A stretch of 64,000 nucleotides of DNA from Emiliania huxleyi CCMP1516 (GCF_000372725.1 NW_005201287.1:698272-762271), one strand, 5' to 3'; positions 1-9,678 are shown, numbered from the stretch's first letter. A program made the numbers and translations. The notes: a model not told the origin generated them from the letters alone.

Positions 1-50
1 GGGGGGGGGGGCTGAGATCGGCTCTGCTCCCTCCCGTGGCCCCTCTGCAG

Positions 51-2271
51 GCGGACGAGGCGGACGGGGGCAGCAGCCGGCTGGCCACCTTTCTGCCCAT
101 CTTCTTCTTCGTGCTGCTGCTCGGCTGCGCGGCGCTCACGCTCTCCGCCATGTGCGCGCACACCAGCTCCAACGGGCGCCGCGTCTTGTTCGGACCCTGC
201 CCTGAGCCCCGCCGGACTTGCTCTCTCGCGCAGGTACGCGAAGCAGCTCTCCGAGGCGCAGGACCGGCTCGCAGAGCTGTGGGCTCGCTTCGTGGTCCGA
301 ACAACGCGCGCTCGCGCGGCGGGCGGTCCTGCGCCGGCAAGGGGGTCGGGCTAGGCACGCGTGAGGTGCTGGACTCGTTAGGCGCGGCCAGCCCGCGGGC
401 GAGCAGCCGGTCGACGGCGTCCTTCACTCTTGACCGCGAGCTCGTCCCGAGTGCAGGCGCGCCAACCCGCGGGCGGGAGAGCGGCTGAGCTCTCTCTCCT
501 TCTCCGGAGTGGGGAAGGGTCTCATCTGCGTCTACTTCATCAACGAGGCCTTCACGGTCATGCAAACCTCGCCGCAGATCGCCTCGCTCTTTTACGGCGG
601 CCGCCCCTCCGCCAGCCCCATCCGCCCCCCCCCCCCCCGGCCTGCTGACACCGCCCCCGCCCTCTCCCTCGCCGCAGGCTACCTCGGCTCGGACGGGGTC
701 TGGCAGGCACAGCACGTCGGGTGGGTGGACGCGTCCATGACATGTCCGAGACATGTCCGAGACATGTCCCACAGGCACAGCACGTCGGGTGGGTGGACGC
801 GTCCAACCTGGCGGGCGGCGCCGCGGCGGGCTGCGTGCTGGCTGGCGTGGGCACCCTCCCTGCCGCGGGCCTGATGCTTCCTCTCGACCTCGGCGTAGAC
901 GCGCACCTCCTCCTCTCGACGCGCGCGTGTCTGGTGTCTGTAGGCTTGATGCTCTTCGACATCGGCGTCGACGCGTACGTGATCGTGCGGCGCATCTTTT
1001 ACCAGTGGGTGTATGGGCGGGGCCTCTACATCAACGAGCTGATGGCGAGCAAGCTCCCGCTCCTCGGCTGGGCGAGTCGTCACCACCGACTCGTCTTGAG
1101 GACTCACTAGGCGAAGAAGTTCTCGCTCCTCGGCTGCGTCGGCACGCGTTCCCCCCCCCCCCCTTCTCTTCCCCAGATGGCTCGGGCCTGCCGCCGCACG
1201 CCCCTTGACTGCACGTGGCTGTCGGGGCAGGCATGCTCCTCACCGTGACGCTGCAATTACTTAATTATTACTTCATTATTACTTAATCAGGCATGCTCAT
1301 CACCGTGACGCTGCAGTCGCGCGAGCGGCGGAAGAGCACGCCCGGCCTGCTCAACCAGGCCGAGGAGAGGTCGGCGCGCGTCTCGCTCGCGCTGCTCTTC
1401 GGGCGGCTGATGATGTCCGTCCTCTTCCTGTACGTCGGCCTCTCGGAGCTGCACCGCCTCCTCTTCCAGCCCTACACGCCGTACTTGCCCGGCGACGGGC
1501 ACGACGTCGTCTGGCCAAAGGCGGTCGAGCTGCTGCTCGCGGTCCCGTTCACGCTCGGCTTCAAGATGGAGGCGCGGGGGGGGAGGGAGATATGGGGAGA
1601 TCTGGCTTCAGGATGGAGGCGCGGGGGGGGGGAGGGAGATATGGGGAGATCTGGCTTCAGGATGGAGGCGCGGGGGGGGGAGGGAGATTGGGCACTTCCT
1701 AGCACCCCTTAGCCACTCCCTTCACCCTCAAGAGCTGGAGGCGAGGATGGTCCTCAGCTGCCTTGGGGGAGGCGGCCGGGAGTTTGCTGCGGTTGGCTGG
1801 GCCTCGAGCCTCCCTGCCGCCCCGCAGGCTGTGACCAAGCTGCTCGCCGCCTCGCTCGTGCTCGAGGCCTTCCGCGCGGTCGGGACGGCGACGTGTCGAT
1901 GGCACGTCCTTGACACGTCCACGGACACCTCCACACAGGCCTTCTACGCTTGGTCGTGGTGGAGGATGAGCGGCGACCCGAACGCCTTCTCGCAACACCG
2001 GCGCGCGATCCACTGCCGCGAGACATGTCCGCGACACGCCCCCGACACGTCCACGACACGTCCGCGCAGGCGCGCGATCCACTACCGCGAGCACTTTATG
2101 ACCAACGTCGCGACTGCGGGTGCGACGCCGCGGCCGCGCGTGCAGCCTCTCGGCGCGACGCGCGCCCGCCCCCACGGCGCTTGGCTCGCTCCTATAGGCG
2201 GTCTGTTGTTGCTCGTCAAGTTGGGCGGCGGCCGCTACACCGTCGACGAGCTCGTCAAGAAGAAGGACTAG
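51..2271 (+). CDS. SURF4-family ER cargo receptor, 5' incomplete
   Basis: Multipass ER membrane protein of the SURF4/Erv29 family, which loads soluble cargo into COPII vesicles. A phase-consistent model is exons 51-175, 234-286, 510-596, 678-706, 775-1066, 1291-1571, 1828-1866, 1939-2000, 2070-2119 and 2198-2271 (364 codons). The middle and C-terminal parts follow SURF4: LITVTLQSRE, then RVSLALLFGRLMMSVLF, LLAVPFTLGFKME, and a last helix TAGGLLLLVKLGGG. The protein ends in KKKD, which fits the dilysine (KKXX) ER-retrieval signal of the family. Eight of the nine introns need a GC donor; only the last (2120-2197) is GT-AG. Four introns are flanked by exon copies (see the repeat entries). The first exon codes for an extra hydrophobic helix (residues about 12-35) not known to me in SURF4; it is preceded by a splice acceptor, so the start lies outside the window. 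The family call is firm for the C-terminal 250 residues and weaker for the N-terminus. Confidence 0.8.
704..805 (+). repeat. Introner-like intron with 34-bp flanking exon duplication
   Basis: The 34 bases at 704-737 recur identically at 772-805. Between them lies a GACATGTCC-type tandem word followed by CCCACAG. A GC-AG intron 707-774 (CAG|GCACAG ... CCCACAG|GCACAG) restores the SURF4 frame exactly. The first copy is therefore intronic and the second is exon. Confidence 0.85.
1228..1315 (+). repeat. AT-rich insertion with 28-bp flanking duplication
   Basis: The 28 bases at 1228-1255 recur at 1288-1315 with one mismatch (CTCCTC/CTCATC). They flank a strikingly AT-rich stretch built of TTACTTAAT and TTATTACTT in a GC-rich gene. 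The coding frame is continuous if the donor at 1066 is joined to the acceptor at 1290, which skips copy 1 and the AT-rich part. Confidence 0.8.
1558..1690 (+). repeat. 51-55-bp tandem repeat inside SURF4 intron
   Basis: About 2.4 copies of a unit that begins with the exon end GGCTTCARGATGGAGG and continues into a G-run and GGGAGATATGGGGAGATCT. The unit starts in coding sequence and continues into intron 1572-1827, so the exon border itself has been copied into the intron. Confidence 0.75.
1867..1938 (+). repeat. Introner-like GC-AG intron with ACACGTCC words
   Basis: A 72-bp intron, GAG|GCCTTC ... CACACAG|GCCTTC. The 13 bases AGGCCTTCCGCGC before the insert recur as AGGCCTTCTACGC after it. 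The interior carries GTGTCGATGGCACGTCC, GACACGTCC and GGACACCTCC. Removal gives a continuous SURF4 frame (LVLE-AFYAWSWW). Confidence 0.75.
2000..2091 (+). repeat. Introner-like intron with 23-bp flanking duplication
   Basis: The 23 bases at 2000-2022 recur at 2069-2091 with one mismatch. The interior is GACATGTCCGCGACACG, CCCCGACACGTCC and ACGACACGTCCGCGCAG. Intron 2001-2069 is GC-AG and 69 bp long, and its removal keeps the frame. Confidence 0.85.
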
Positions 2272-2677
2272 GGGAGGGGCGTGTCGAGGGGAGGGAGGAG
2301 AGTCGGGCCAGGAGGGAGGAGCGGCAGCGGCACAGGCAGCGAGGCGCGCAGCGCGCGCGCCAGGCGTGGGGCTGCGAGGCCGTGTGGTTGTCTCAGCGAG
2401 TGTTGTGTGTGTGCGTTGTGCGAGATGCTGCTCCGCACCCACACGCAGATAGACGAACTCGAGTGCCATGACCCAGCTTCGCATGGGGAGAGACGGTGGG
2501 ATGGAGAGAGAGGAGAGAGAGGGGGGGGGGGAGAGAGAGAGGGGGGGTGGAGGGAGGGAGGGCGCGCGAGACGGCGAGAGCCGAGAGAGCGCAGAGCTCT
2601 CCGCTCGTGAGCGTGTGCGTGTAGCGCGTGAGGGATAGAGCTGAGATACATATAGAGTAAGATATGCGACCTTGCGA
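2272..2677. other. Intergenic, purine-rich
   Basis: This is the 3' flank of the SURF4 gene. It holds a (G)n/(GA)n stretch near 2500-2570 and no frame I can support. Confidence 0.6.
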
Positions 2678-4243
2678 GGCTAGTGCCATTTCACTGTGGC
2701 ACAGCTCGCGTTACAAAACCTTGATTTGACCATTTGCGCCATTTTAGCCCCCCGCTACCCGGTTGCACTCGTGCGACGTAGCGGGGGGCCACAACTACGT
2801 TTACGAAAACATAAGTAGTCCCGCGAGGTGTGAATTGGCCGCCCCAGTAGCCCCCATTTCCACTGGGGACGCTTTTCGTGGCAAACCCAAAGTTGCGCTG
2901 CGCGCGAAGCCGCTTTTGAAAGCGCGAAACGAATCTCGTCCTACCTCCCACCGGCCCCACTGGCCCCACCGGCTTTTCGTCGCCCATGCTCGGTCTCGAC
3001 TTGAGTGCCGCTCGACTGGCCGATGAAGAGCGACCCGTACGACGCGCACTTGTCGTCCTCCCTCCTCGCCACATGACGGCCGCCCCCCGACACCAACAGT
3101 CGCGCTGCACGCCTTCGAGGTCAGCTGCGGCCGAGCGACGATCGGCTCGTCTCCGATCGCTGGGCGCGTTTACTCTCCGGCCCATCACCCGCCTGCCGAT
3201 CACCTGTCCGCCTCGCCGCGCGCGGGCCGCTCGCCTGCTCGCCACCGCCGCCGCGCGTCCCCGCGCCGCCACGCTTCCCTGCACCTGACGGCGCTCGAGC
3301 TGCGCAGACAGAGCAGCGGCCGCCCAGGCGGTCGCTGCTCCGCCCCGTCCGAATCCGTCCGCCCGCGCGTGCCGCTGCCGCCGCCGCCGCCGCTCCACCC
3401 GGTGCCCGTGTGTCGTGAGAGTTGCTTTGTGTATGTGTATGTCGTATGTGTGTGGACTCATATGTCACACTTGAGCCTCTATCTATGATTAGTAGACCGG
3501 TACTCGGGTTTGGATGGTAGCGGGGGGCCCCGCCGGAGGCTGGTTTACTGATGTCCCTCTCGGTGCCTTCCAGAGGCAGCTGCGACCCCGCCAAGTGGAC
3601 GGGGGCACTCGGCAGGTGGCGCGGAGTGCCCCCGTCCACTCGGCGGGGTCGCAGCTCGTGCCTCTGTGCGTCCTGGGGAGGGACAAAATTGTCGCCGCCA
3701 GAGACGACTCGACGCCGCTGAGATTGGAGATCAAGCTCTGACAGGTCGCACGTCGCTCCTTTGACGCCGACGTGGCTCACCCGTGCAGATCACATCAGGA
3801 CACGGTCTCGACGCGCTCGGTACGACGCCTGCGACCCGTCTCGGGTCAGGTGGCACGACGCTCATCGCGCCTACCAGCGCTGCCGTACAGGTTGCCACGA
3901 CGAGGTCGAGCACGCTTCTATACGCTCGCCGAGCCTTCCTTTCCATCCAATTAGGCAGCCTGGGAACGGTGGCGGTCAGAGGCAAAGCCTACGAGGGGTG
4001 GTGGAACCACATGTCACGGCTACTGCCGGCTCGACCCCACGATAGCCTCCGAAGGCTGACTTTGCGGCACCATCATCGGACGATGTCGACGAGTTGGGTC
4101 GCTCTCGCGGTAGCCAGATGACCTCTCTTTCTAGGAGCATCGGCCATGGACGCAGGGAGCGCGGGGGAGGGCGCTGGAAGCAACACGGAGCTCCGTTGGA
4201 GACGTTTTCAAGATTAGCGTGTCAGAGTGAAATGGCACTAGCC
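2678..4243. mobile_element. 1.57-kb element bounded by 25-bp terminal inverted repeats
   Basis: The 25 bases at 2678-2702 (GGCTAGTGCCATTTCACT, then TGTGGCAC with a short overlap) match the reverse complement of 4219-4243 at 23 of 25 positions. The segment between has no recognisable transposase; its longest open frames show no domain I know. It contains a 12-bp inverted repeat (GCCCCCCGCTAC at 2747, GTAGCGGGGGGC at 2777) and the long hairpin at 3571-3666. I see no clear target-site duplication. A non-autonomous DNA transposon is the simplest reading. Confidence 0.5.
3571..3666. repeat. Long near-perfect hairpin
   Basis: The arm 3571-3610 pairs with 3624-3666, with one mismatch and a 3-base bulge, around a 13-base loop. 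A transcript would fold into a stem of about 40 bp. It lies inside the inverted-repeat-bounded element. It could be a palindromic part of the transposon or a small-RNA precursor; sequence alone does not decide. Confidence 0.7.
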
Positions 4244-4411
4244 CGATGGCTTTTCGTTTCGTTCACTCACCAAGGGACCACACATTGACAGACAACGAGC
4301 GCGCAACAAAAAATGAGTCTCCGGGCCTCGCCACTCCCCCGACTCGCCAGCGACTCGCCCCTCCCACTTGGCCTTGCCTCGGCGGCGGCGAGACGCCCTC
4401 GAGGCTCAGTG

Positions 4412-5557
4412 TCAGTCGGACGTCAGGCGTGGCAGCAGCTGCTGAAGCAGCGCGGCTACCTCCTCTTCGTCGGGCGCGGCGGTCAGCGCGCCGCCCCCCG
4501 CCCCCGCAAAGGCGCGCCGGAAGGCTGCGTCGCCCGAGAGGGCGATCGCGACATGCAGCGCCGCCGCCGCCGTCTCCGCGTCGGCGGGCGGCGTGGCGGC
4601 GGCGACGAGGGCGGCGGGCGTGACGTGCGGGCGGAGGGCCTCGGCGGAGAGGGCGTAGTCGCGGAGCAGCGCGAGGAGGAACTGGAGGGCGCGGCGGCGC
4701 AGCTTGGCGTCGCCCGACGCGGCGAGCCGGCCGAAGCAGGGCAGCGCCGCAGGCTGCACCAGCACGGCGGCCGCCGCCTCGGCGGATCCGCGCGCGATGG
4801 CCGAGAGAGCGAGGAGCGCCTTGCGCTGCAGCGGTACCGGCGCCGCCGCCTCGCCCGTGGCGACGAGCAGCGCAAGCAGCGCGCGGTGCGTCCGCAGCGC
4901 GATGCACGCCTGCTGGAACGGCGGGTTGTTCTGCGCGCCCGCCGCCACGACGCCGCACGCCGCCTCGGCGAGCTCTGCGTCGGGCGGACGCATCTCGGGC
5001 AGGTGGCCGTCGGCGGAGGCGGCGGTCGAGTCGTCGGCGCCGCCCTCCGCCGCTGCCGGCGGCGCTCCTAGCACCAGCAGCGCCGCGCGCAGGCCGCCGA
5101 TCTTTGCAAAGTCGACGGCGAGGTCGACGTCCTCGCAGTAGTACTCGAGCTCCTCGAGGGCGGCGAGCGCCGCCTCCGTCGCGCCGGCGCCCGCGGCGAT
5201 GCCCTCCGCGTCCAGCTTGCCCAGCGCGGCCCGCATCGACGCGACTGCCGGCTGGCCGAGGAGCATGTCGAGCACCTCCTGGTCCAGCTGCGAGGGCGCA
5301 GTGGCGCCAGCGGCGGCGCGCCGCTCGAGCTCCTCCGGCGAGGAGTTGGCGATGCCCCACGCGAGCATCTGGTTCAGTGAGGTGCCCGGCTCCATCGATG
5401 CCGCCGCCCGTGCTGCAGCTGCGCTCTCGTCGCTAGCCGCCGCGCCGTCGTAGACGAGCTGGCCTGCCTTGTAGATGGACGTGTGCGCCGTGGGCCGCTC
5501 CCGGACCTCCACAGGCAGCGGCTGGTCTGTGCCCTCGTGATTGATGGTGGCAGACAT
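4412..5557 (-). CDS. Fes1/HspBP1-type Hsp70 nucleotide-exchange factor
   Basis: A 381-residue, single-exon armadillo-repeat protein. Members of this family release ADP from cytosolic Hsp70 by clamping its nucleotide-binding domain. The N-terminal region holds the family signature around NQMLAWGIANSSPEE (about residue 65). Repeats follow: ALEELEYYCEDVDLAVDFAK matches the HspBP1 stretch around a conserved E-D-A/V-x-D-F, and later VVAAGAQNNPPFQQA matches the family's AQNNP motif. The start at 5557 begins MSATINHEG; the frame stays open upstream without family similarity. A conserved non-coding motif (GGGAGCTTTGTTGT, 5573-5597) lies 15 to 40 bases upstream of the start. The rest of the protein is Ala-rich, as expected from base composition. 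Confidence 0.85.
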   Translation of the reverse strand: MSATINHEGTDQPLPVEVRERPTAHTSIYKAGQLVYDGAAASDESAAAARAAASMEPGTSLNQMLAWGIANSSPEELERRAAAGATAPSQLDQEVLDMLLGQPAVASMRAALGKLDAEGIAAGAGATEAALAALEELEYYCEDVDLAVDFAKIGGLRAALLVLGAPPAAAEGGADDSTAASADGHLPEMRPPDAELAEAACGVVAAGAQNNPPFQQACIALRTHRALLALLVATGEAAAPVPLQRKALLALSAIARGSAEAAAAVLVQPAALPCFGRLAASGDAKLRRRALQFLLALLRDYALSAEALRPHVTPAALVAAATPPADAETAAAALHVAIALSGDAAFRRAFAGAGGGALTAAPDEEEVAALLQQLLPRLTSD

Positions 5558-5572
5558 CGCCGGAGCAGTCCA

Positions 5573-5597
5573 GAATTTTACAACAAAGCTCCCTCGC
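5573..5597 (-). promoter_or_regulatory. Recurrent motif GGGAG(T/C)TTTGTTGTAA
   Basis: Read on the minus strand, GCGAGGGAGCTTTGTTGT plus AAAATTC lies just upstream of the Fes1 start. Near-identical copies occur at 14679-14702 (+), about 300 bp before the arabinosyltransferase start, and at 40987-41012 (-). A core-promoter or 5' UTR element is possible. Confidence 0.4.
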
Positions 5598-5879
5598 ACA
5601 ACACGGGACTGGCGCCGTACTCGAGTCTCGAGGACGCGAGCAGTCCAGAAGGCGAGAAAAAGAATTAGCTGTTCCTCCATATCCCACCTCAGACAGCCCC
5701 ACGCACTCTCCCCCTCCCGCCATCGGTCTCGGCTCGCGGTCGGATCCTCCCACAGACGCGCACGTCTGTGTTGCGGAGGCGAGGGTTTTCCGGCCCGCGG
5801 CGTCATTTCGCGGCGAGGGGAGAGGGCTTGCAGGGCGCGAGGGGTGGGCGGCGCGCCTGTTGTCGGCGCCCGTGCCAGC

Positions 5880-6746
5880 TCATAGCTTGGCGATCGCCTC
5901 GAGCATCCCCTTGACAGCGCTGTTTGCATTGGCGCCGGGCGCGTCGGCAGCGGCGTCTTCGGGCGTGCCGCTCTCGGCCACGTGCTTCACCACGCCCTGG
6001 TCGACGTAGAGCGCGAAGCGCTTGCACCGCTTGTTGCCCAGGTCGCGCCTCGGGCCAGGCGCATCCATCACCTGAGCAGGGGCGGGAGGAGAGGTGGGGG
6101 GGGTGAGGGGTGAGGGGGTGAGGGGGAGGCGAGGGAGTGGAGCGGAGGGCGGGCGGTGCGCACCATGTCGAGCGCCTCGGTGAGGACCATGCTCGGGTCG
6201 GCGAGGAAGGTGATGTTTGTGCCCGCGATGCGCTGGTTCTTCGCCCACGCCTCCATCACGGCGGCGTCGTTGACGCAGTAGACAAGGACCTCGTCGATCC
6301 CGGCGTCGCGGACGTCGTTGCGGTGGTCCTTGTAACCAGGCACCTGGTGTGTGCACGCACAGTGTCACGGAAGCACAGCGGCAAGGCCGTGTGTCACGGA
6401 GGACGCTGCGGTGAGGCGAGGCAGTGCATCCGAGAGAGAGAGGCACCTGGTCCTTGGATCAGGTTGGCGTGAACGCACCGGGCAGGCCCACAAGGATCAC
6501 CTTCTTGTCCTTGATGCGGTCGTTCAGGTTCAACGCAGTCGGCGGCCACGACGCAGCGTCCACCTGGCGCGAGGGTGGCGGCACATGCGCGCGGTTGTCC
6601 GGTGTGTGCTCCAGCAAGCAGAAGGGAGAGTGTGCGCCCGATCGTACCTCAACGTTGGGAAACTTATCGCCGACGGCGATGCCGCGTGCGTGTGTCCGCA
6701 GCATTTGCGCCGAGCGCGACAGGCCGCGAGAATTGCGCGCCAGCAT
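5880..6746 (-). CDS. Peroxiredoxin-5 type thiol peroxidase with TGA (selenocysteine) at the active site
   Basis: Reduces peroxides with a thioredoxin-type donor; plant PrxII and animal Prx5 are close relatives. Exons on the minus strand are 6746-6648, 6563-6447, 6343-6164 and 6071-5880 (196 codons). The first exons give GIAVGDKFPNVE and VILVGLPGAFTPT, the usual lead-in to the peroxidatic Cys. The next codon is TGA (6461-6459), followed in frame by S-K-D-Q, an intron of phase 0, then VPGYKDHRND. This matches the canonical PGAFTPTCSxxHVPGY with Cys replaced by TGA. The frame then continues with EVLVYCVNDAAVMEAWAK and FALYVDQGVVKHV to a second TGA stop at 5882. No alternative GT or GC donor removes the TGA without losing conserved residues. 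The start MLARNSRGLSRSAQ looks like a mitochondrial presequence; a second Met is at 6704. The SECIS element is unproven (see findings). Confidence 0.85.
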
Positions 6747-6913
6747 GCTCTCTCGCGCCCAGTGTGGGTGGTGCGACGAAATTTTGCGATTTTTTTCCCC
6801 TGCCCATAACGAAAGAATTCCCTGTAGAATTCCTCGCTCTTCTGCTAGAGTCACACTGTCACACAGAATCGCGATGTAGGGCACCGATGTAGGTGGCGCC
6901 GTCTGCCTGCGGC

Positions 6914-7310
6914 TCACTCTGCCGCACAGGGCACAGCGTCGGCGCAGGAGCCGTAAAGTGCCGACCAGCGACCAACCTCTCGGTTCCGCCTAAGCCGTCC
7001 CCGGGAAGCCAAAGGCATGTCGACGGCAACGACGGTGGCGGCGAAATCACCTCCACAGCCCCAGCTCCAAACGGCGCCGTCGGCGGTGGTGGCGATGCTG
7101 TGGAATGCTGAAGCCGACACAGCAAGGACGCGCTGCCCAGCCAAGGCCTCAACCTTCTTCGGCAGCAGCTGGTCCTGCGTGTCGCCGTGGCCCAACTGGC
7201 CGCTGCCTCCATTGCCCCAGCTCCAGACGGCGCCGTCGGCGGTGAGGGCGATGCTGTGGTAGACTCCAGCCGACACGGCGACGACGCGCCGCCCCGCGAA
7301 GGCCTCGACC
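6914..7310 (-). pseudogene. RCC1-repeat gene fragment
   Basis: A single exon-like block begins at a CAG acceptor (7310) and codes for two RCC1 repeats of about 52 residues: VVAVSAGVYHSIALTADGAV and LAVSASAFHSIATTADGAVW, each followed by WSWG. RCC1 blades form beta-propellers used in guanine exchange or ligand binding. After the second WSWGCGGD the similarity stops abruptly and the frame runs on to 6914 without a family match. No other blades are seen upstream, where a SINE-like insert and simple repeats begin. A truncated or decaying copy is likely. Confidence 0.6.
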
Positions 7311-7561
7311 TGCGAAGGAGCGTGGTGCTGGATGTGCTCTCGAGATGGAGCGCGGGGGACGGGCGGAGGCGGACAAAGTCAAGCGGCGCTGCCGGGCAGG
7401 GCCCGTGGGCGAGACTGCGCTAGCGGTATGTGTCTCATGTGTATCACGTTGACAACACAAACTCGCGCTCTCTCAGGAGAAAATTCCGAGAGAGAGAGAG
7501 AGATATATATAGAGAGAGACCATTTACACTAGGAGATGGGACGGCTCTAAAAAGGAGCAGG

Positions 7562-7702
7562 TCCCAACGCATGTTAAATAAATAAATAAAACGGGCAAAC
7601 TCTGAGACGAGATGGGATTTAGGGACATGTGTCCCCGCCCTGCACGATCTTGGTGTGAGGGATCTTCAATCCGTGTCCCCTCACCCCTCCCAACGCATGT
7701 TA
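7562..7702 (-). mobile_element. SINE-like insertion with (TTTA)n tail and 15-bp target duplication
   Basis: The 15 bases TCCCAACGCATGTTA occur at 7562-7576 and again at 7688-7702. They enclose a 111-bp body. Read on the minus strand the body ends in TTTTATTTATTTATTT next to the duplication, the layout left by target-primed reverse transcription. About 97 bp of the body recur in opposite orientation at 18822-18923. Confidence 0.75.
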
Positions 7703-7717
7703 GGCAACGCAATCCTT

Positions 7718-9187
7718 TCAATTAAGCCCAGCTTGAATGCGTCGGGCGAGCTCGTGATCCTCGTTGATTTGTAGCAACCTGCGCTGCTCCTCGCGGAGCA
7801 TCCGCTGCGCCATTGCTTCATCGTCTCGCGGCTCGAGCGAAGAGCTCCCACCGCCTGCTGGCCTAAGGTCGAAGCTGGTCGAGTCGACTGCGTCGTCAGG
7901 CACGTTACCATCCCAAGCTGGCCATTGACTGATGTCGGCAGCAAACCACCCGCAGCGTGGGCATGCGTTGCCGTTGTACGCGTCGCGCCGGTGAGTGGTG
8001 AGTGCTGAGCACGCATAGTGCTCGATCGGTCCATAGCGGCATTGGCCACACATGCGAGCCCCCGGGATCGAGGCGCGAAGCTGCTGGGCGAGCAGAGTCC
8101 TATTAATCCCCCGCGAACTCTGTTGCAAGCGGTTGGCCATCTCCCGCACGGTCTCCACCAGCCGCTCGTTCATCTCCATGAACACCCGACGGCGAATATC
8201 GCCGCTCCGCTGAGCATCAAAGACCGTGTAGTCCTCTGCACTCAGGAACCTTGCCACGGATTGGTTGTCTAGACTCGCTGTGCAGCCGCCGGCAGCATCG
8301 GGATGGCAGACGCACGGAATTCGTCCCTCGTGCTGCTGCGTCAGATCCGAGGGGCCGCGCTCGAGCAGGTCGTGCGCGTAACCCTGAAAGCACTCGCCGC
8401 ACATGCCGTGCGCGTTGCTGCAGTGGATGACCGCGGTCTCGCTGAAGCAAACGCAGCACTGGTCCGTCTCTTTGGCTGAGAACAAATGACTGATGGCCGA
8501 GCACATTCTCGCCACCTCCTGCATCGCCGCTATCACCCTCGCCGCCGCCGCCGCCCGCACCGCCGCCCGCACCGCCGCCACCGCCACCGCCCACGTCGCC
8601 ACCGCCACCGCCGCCACCGCCGCCGCCGCCGCCGCCGCCCGCGCCGTCTCCATCGGTGTCGCCGCCCCTTCGGTCGGAACGTTCATGGCCAGCTCCTCGG
8701 TCGGAACGAAACGACCAATCCGCGTGTGGCCGCGGTGAGGCGGCACTTGCGTCTGTTGCTCTGCACTGGCGAGTAGCCCTCGGTCTGCACTCGTCGCCGC
8801 CGCCCTCGCCTCCGCCGCCAAAACCACTTCAAACCCAGTATCGTCCGCCTCGGAAAGAAGCCTAAGCACTTCGTGGTGTGCGTAAACTTGTGCATAGTGT
8901 GCCGGCATTCTGCCATAAACATCCCTGGCATCCACCGATGCACCCGCGTTAAGCAGCCGTGCAACGGCTTCTAGCTGTCCGTTGCGGCTCGCAAAGTGCA
9001 GGGCTGTCCAACGGTCCGGACCACGATGCTCAAGTACCCGTTGACGAGCTTTGGGATGCAAAGCTTGTAGAAACGCCGTGAACTCGGCGTCGCCAATGCA
9101 CGCGGCTCGTATGAGGTCATGATAAGCCATAAGGCCCAACGGTGAGCTGCTGTACGGTTGACGCACGGACAGAAGAGGCAGAGGCAA
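7718..9187 (-). CDS. Ankyrin-repeat protein with Cys/His zinc-finger region
   Basis: A 489-residue single-exon protein. Residues about 55-125 form two ankyrin repeats (GPDRWTALHFASRNGQLEAV and the following VYGRMPAHYAQVYAHHEVLR). A low-complexity Ala/Val stretch follows (about 180-220), encoded by a GCC-type microsatellite at 8520-8645. Then comes a RING/IBR-like cluster: CCVCFSETAVIHCSNAHGMC, GECF, CVCHPDAAGGC, and a later CGQC and ACPRCGWF. The C-terminus is charged (MAQRMLREEQRR). Ankyrin plus such a finger suggests a ubiquitin ligase, but the Cys spacing is not a textbook RING, so that is inference. The second Met at 9130 (MAYHDLIRAA) may be the true start. Confidence 0.65.
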   Translation of the reverse strand: MPLPLLSVRQPYSSSPLGLMAYHDLIRAACIGDAEFTAFLQALHPKARQRVLEHRGPDRWTALHFASRNGQLEAVARLLNAGASVDARDVYGRMPAHYAQVYAHHEVLRLLSEADDTGFEVVLAAEARAAATSADRGLLASAEQQTQVPPHRGHTRIGRFVPTEELAMNVPTEGAATPMETARAAAAAAAVAAVAVATWAVAVAAVRAAVRAAAAARVIAAMQEVARMCSAISHLFSAKETDQCCVCFSETAVIHCSNAHGMCGECFQGYAHDLLERGPSDLTQQHEGRIPCVCHPDAAGGCTASLDNQSVARFLSAEDYTVFDAQRSGDIRRRVFMEMNERLVETVREMANRLQQSSRGINRTLLAQQLRASIPGARMCGQCRYGPIEHYACSALTTHRRDAYNGNACPRCGWFAADISQWPAWDGNVPDDAVDSTSFDLRPAGGGSSSLEPRDDEAMAQRMLREEQRRLLQINEDHELARRIQAGLN

Positions 9188-9678
9188 TAGACGCGAGAGG
9201 AGTCGGGATGAGGACGCGTCTCAGACGAACGCGGTGAACGCGGGTGAAAGCCTCGTGAAAGGCCTCGTGAAGGCTCGAAGGCCTCGTGGCCAGGTCGTAG
9301 CGCGCAACACTCACAAAAACGCGCTTTTCTAAATAACATCTGTCGCGCCTCGTCCCGCCGACCGTACCTGTGTTATTAGTGCCAGTGCGCGCCAACAAAT
9401 ATGCCAATCGGGGCGAGGGAAATCTTTTGCACTTGGGTCCAACTCGCTTGTGGGGCGTGAGCGTGTGAGGACAAAGAAGGAGAGTCTTTGGTTATGGTTT
9501 GGTGCCCTTGGCGCGACTCTGGTGCTTGCCCACTTTCCGACCCAGTCAGGGACACGTGGCCAAGGTCGCAAGGCTGCAACGCACAAACTCGTGCGTCCAC
9601 GCGCCGCGCTGGTGTGGACGCAGCCGCCAACCCGCCGCGACCCGCAGCCACCAACCAACAGGCCGCGTCGAGCCGGCC

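Noticed and set aside
5751..5770. CACAGACG-CGCA-CGTCTGTG hairpin as the SECIS element of the peroxiredoxin
   Set aside because: A clean 8-bp stem, but it lacks the ATGA/GA quartet and apical AA of a SECIS, so it was not used as evidence.
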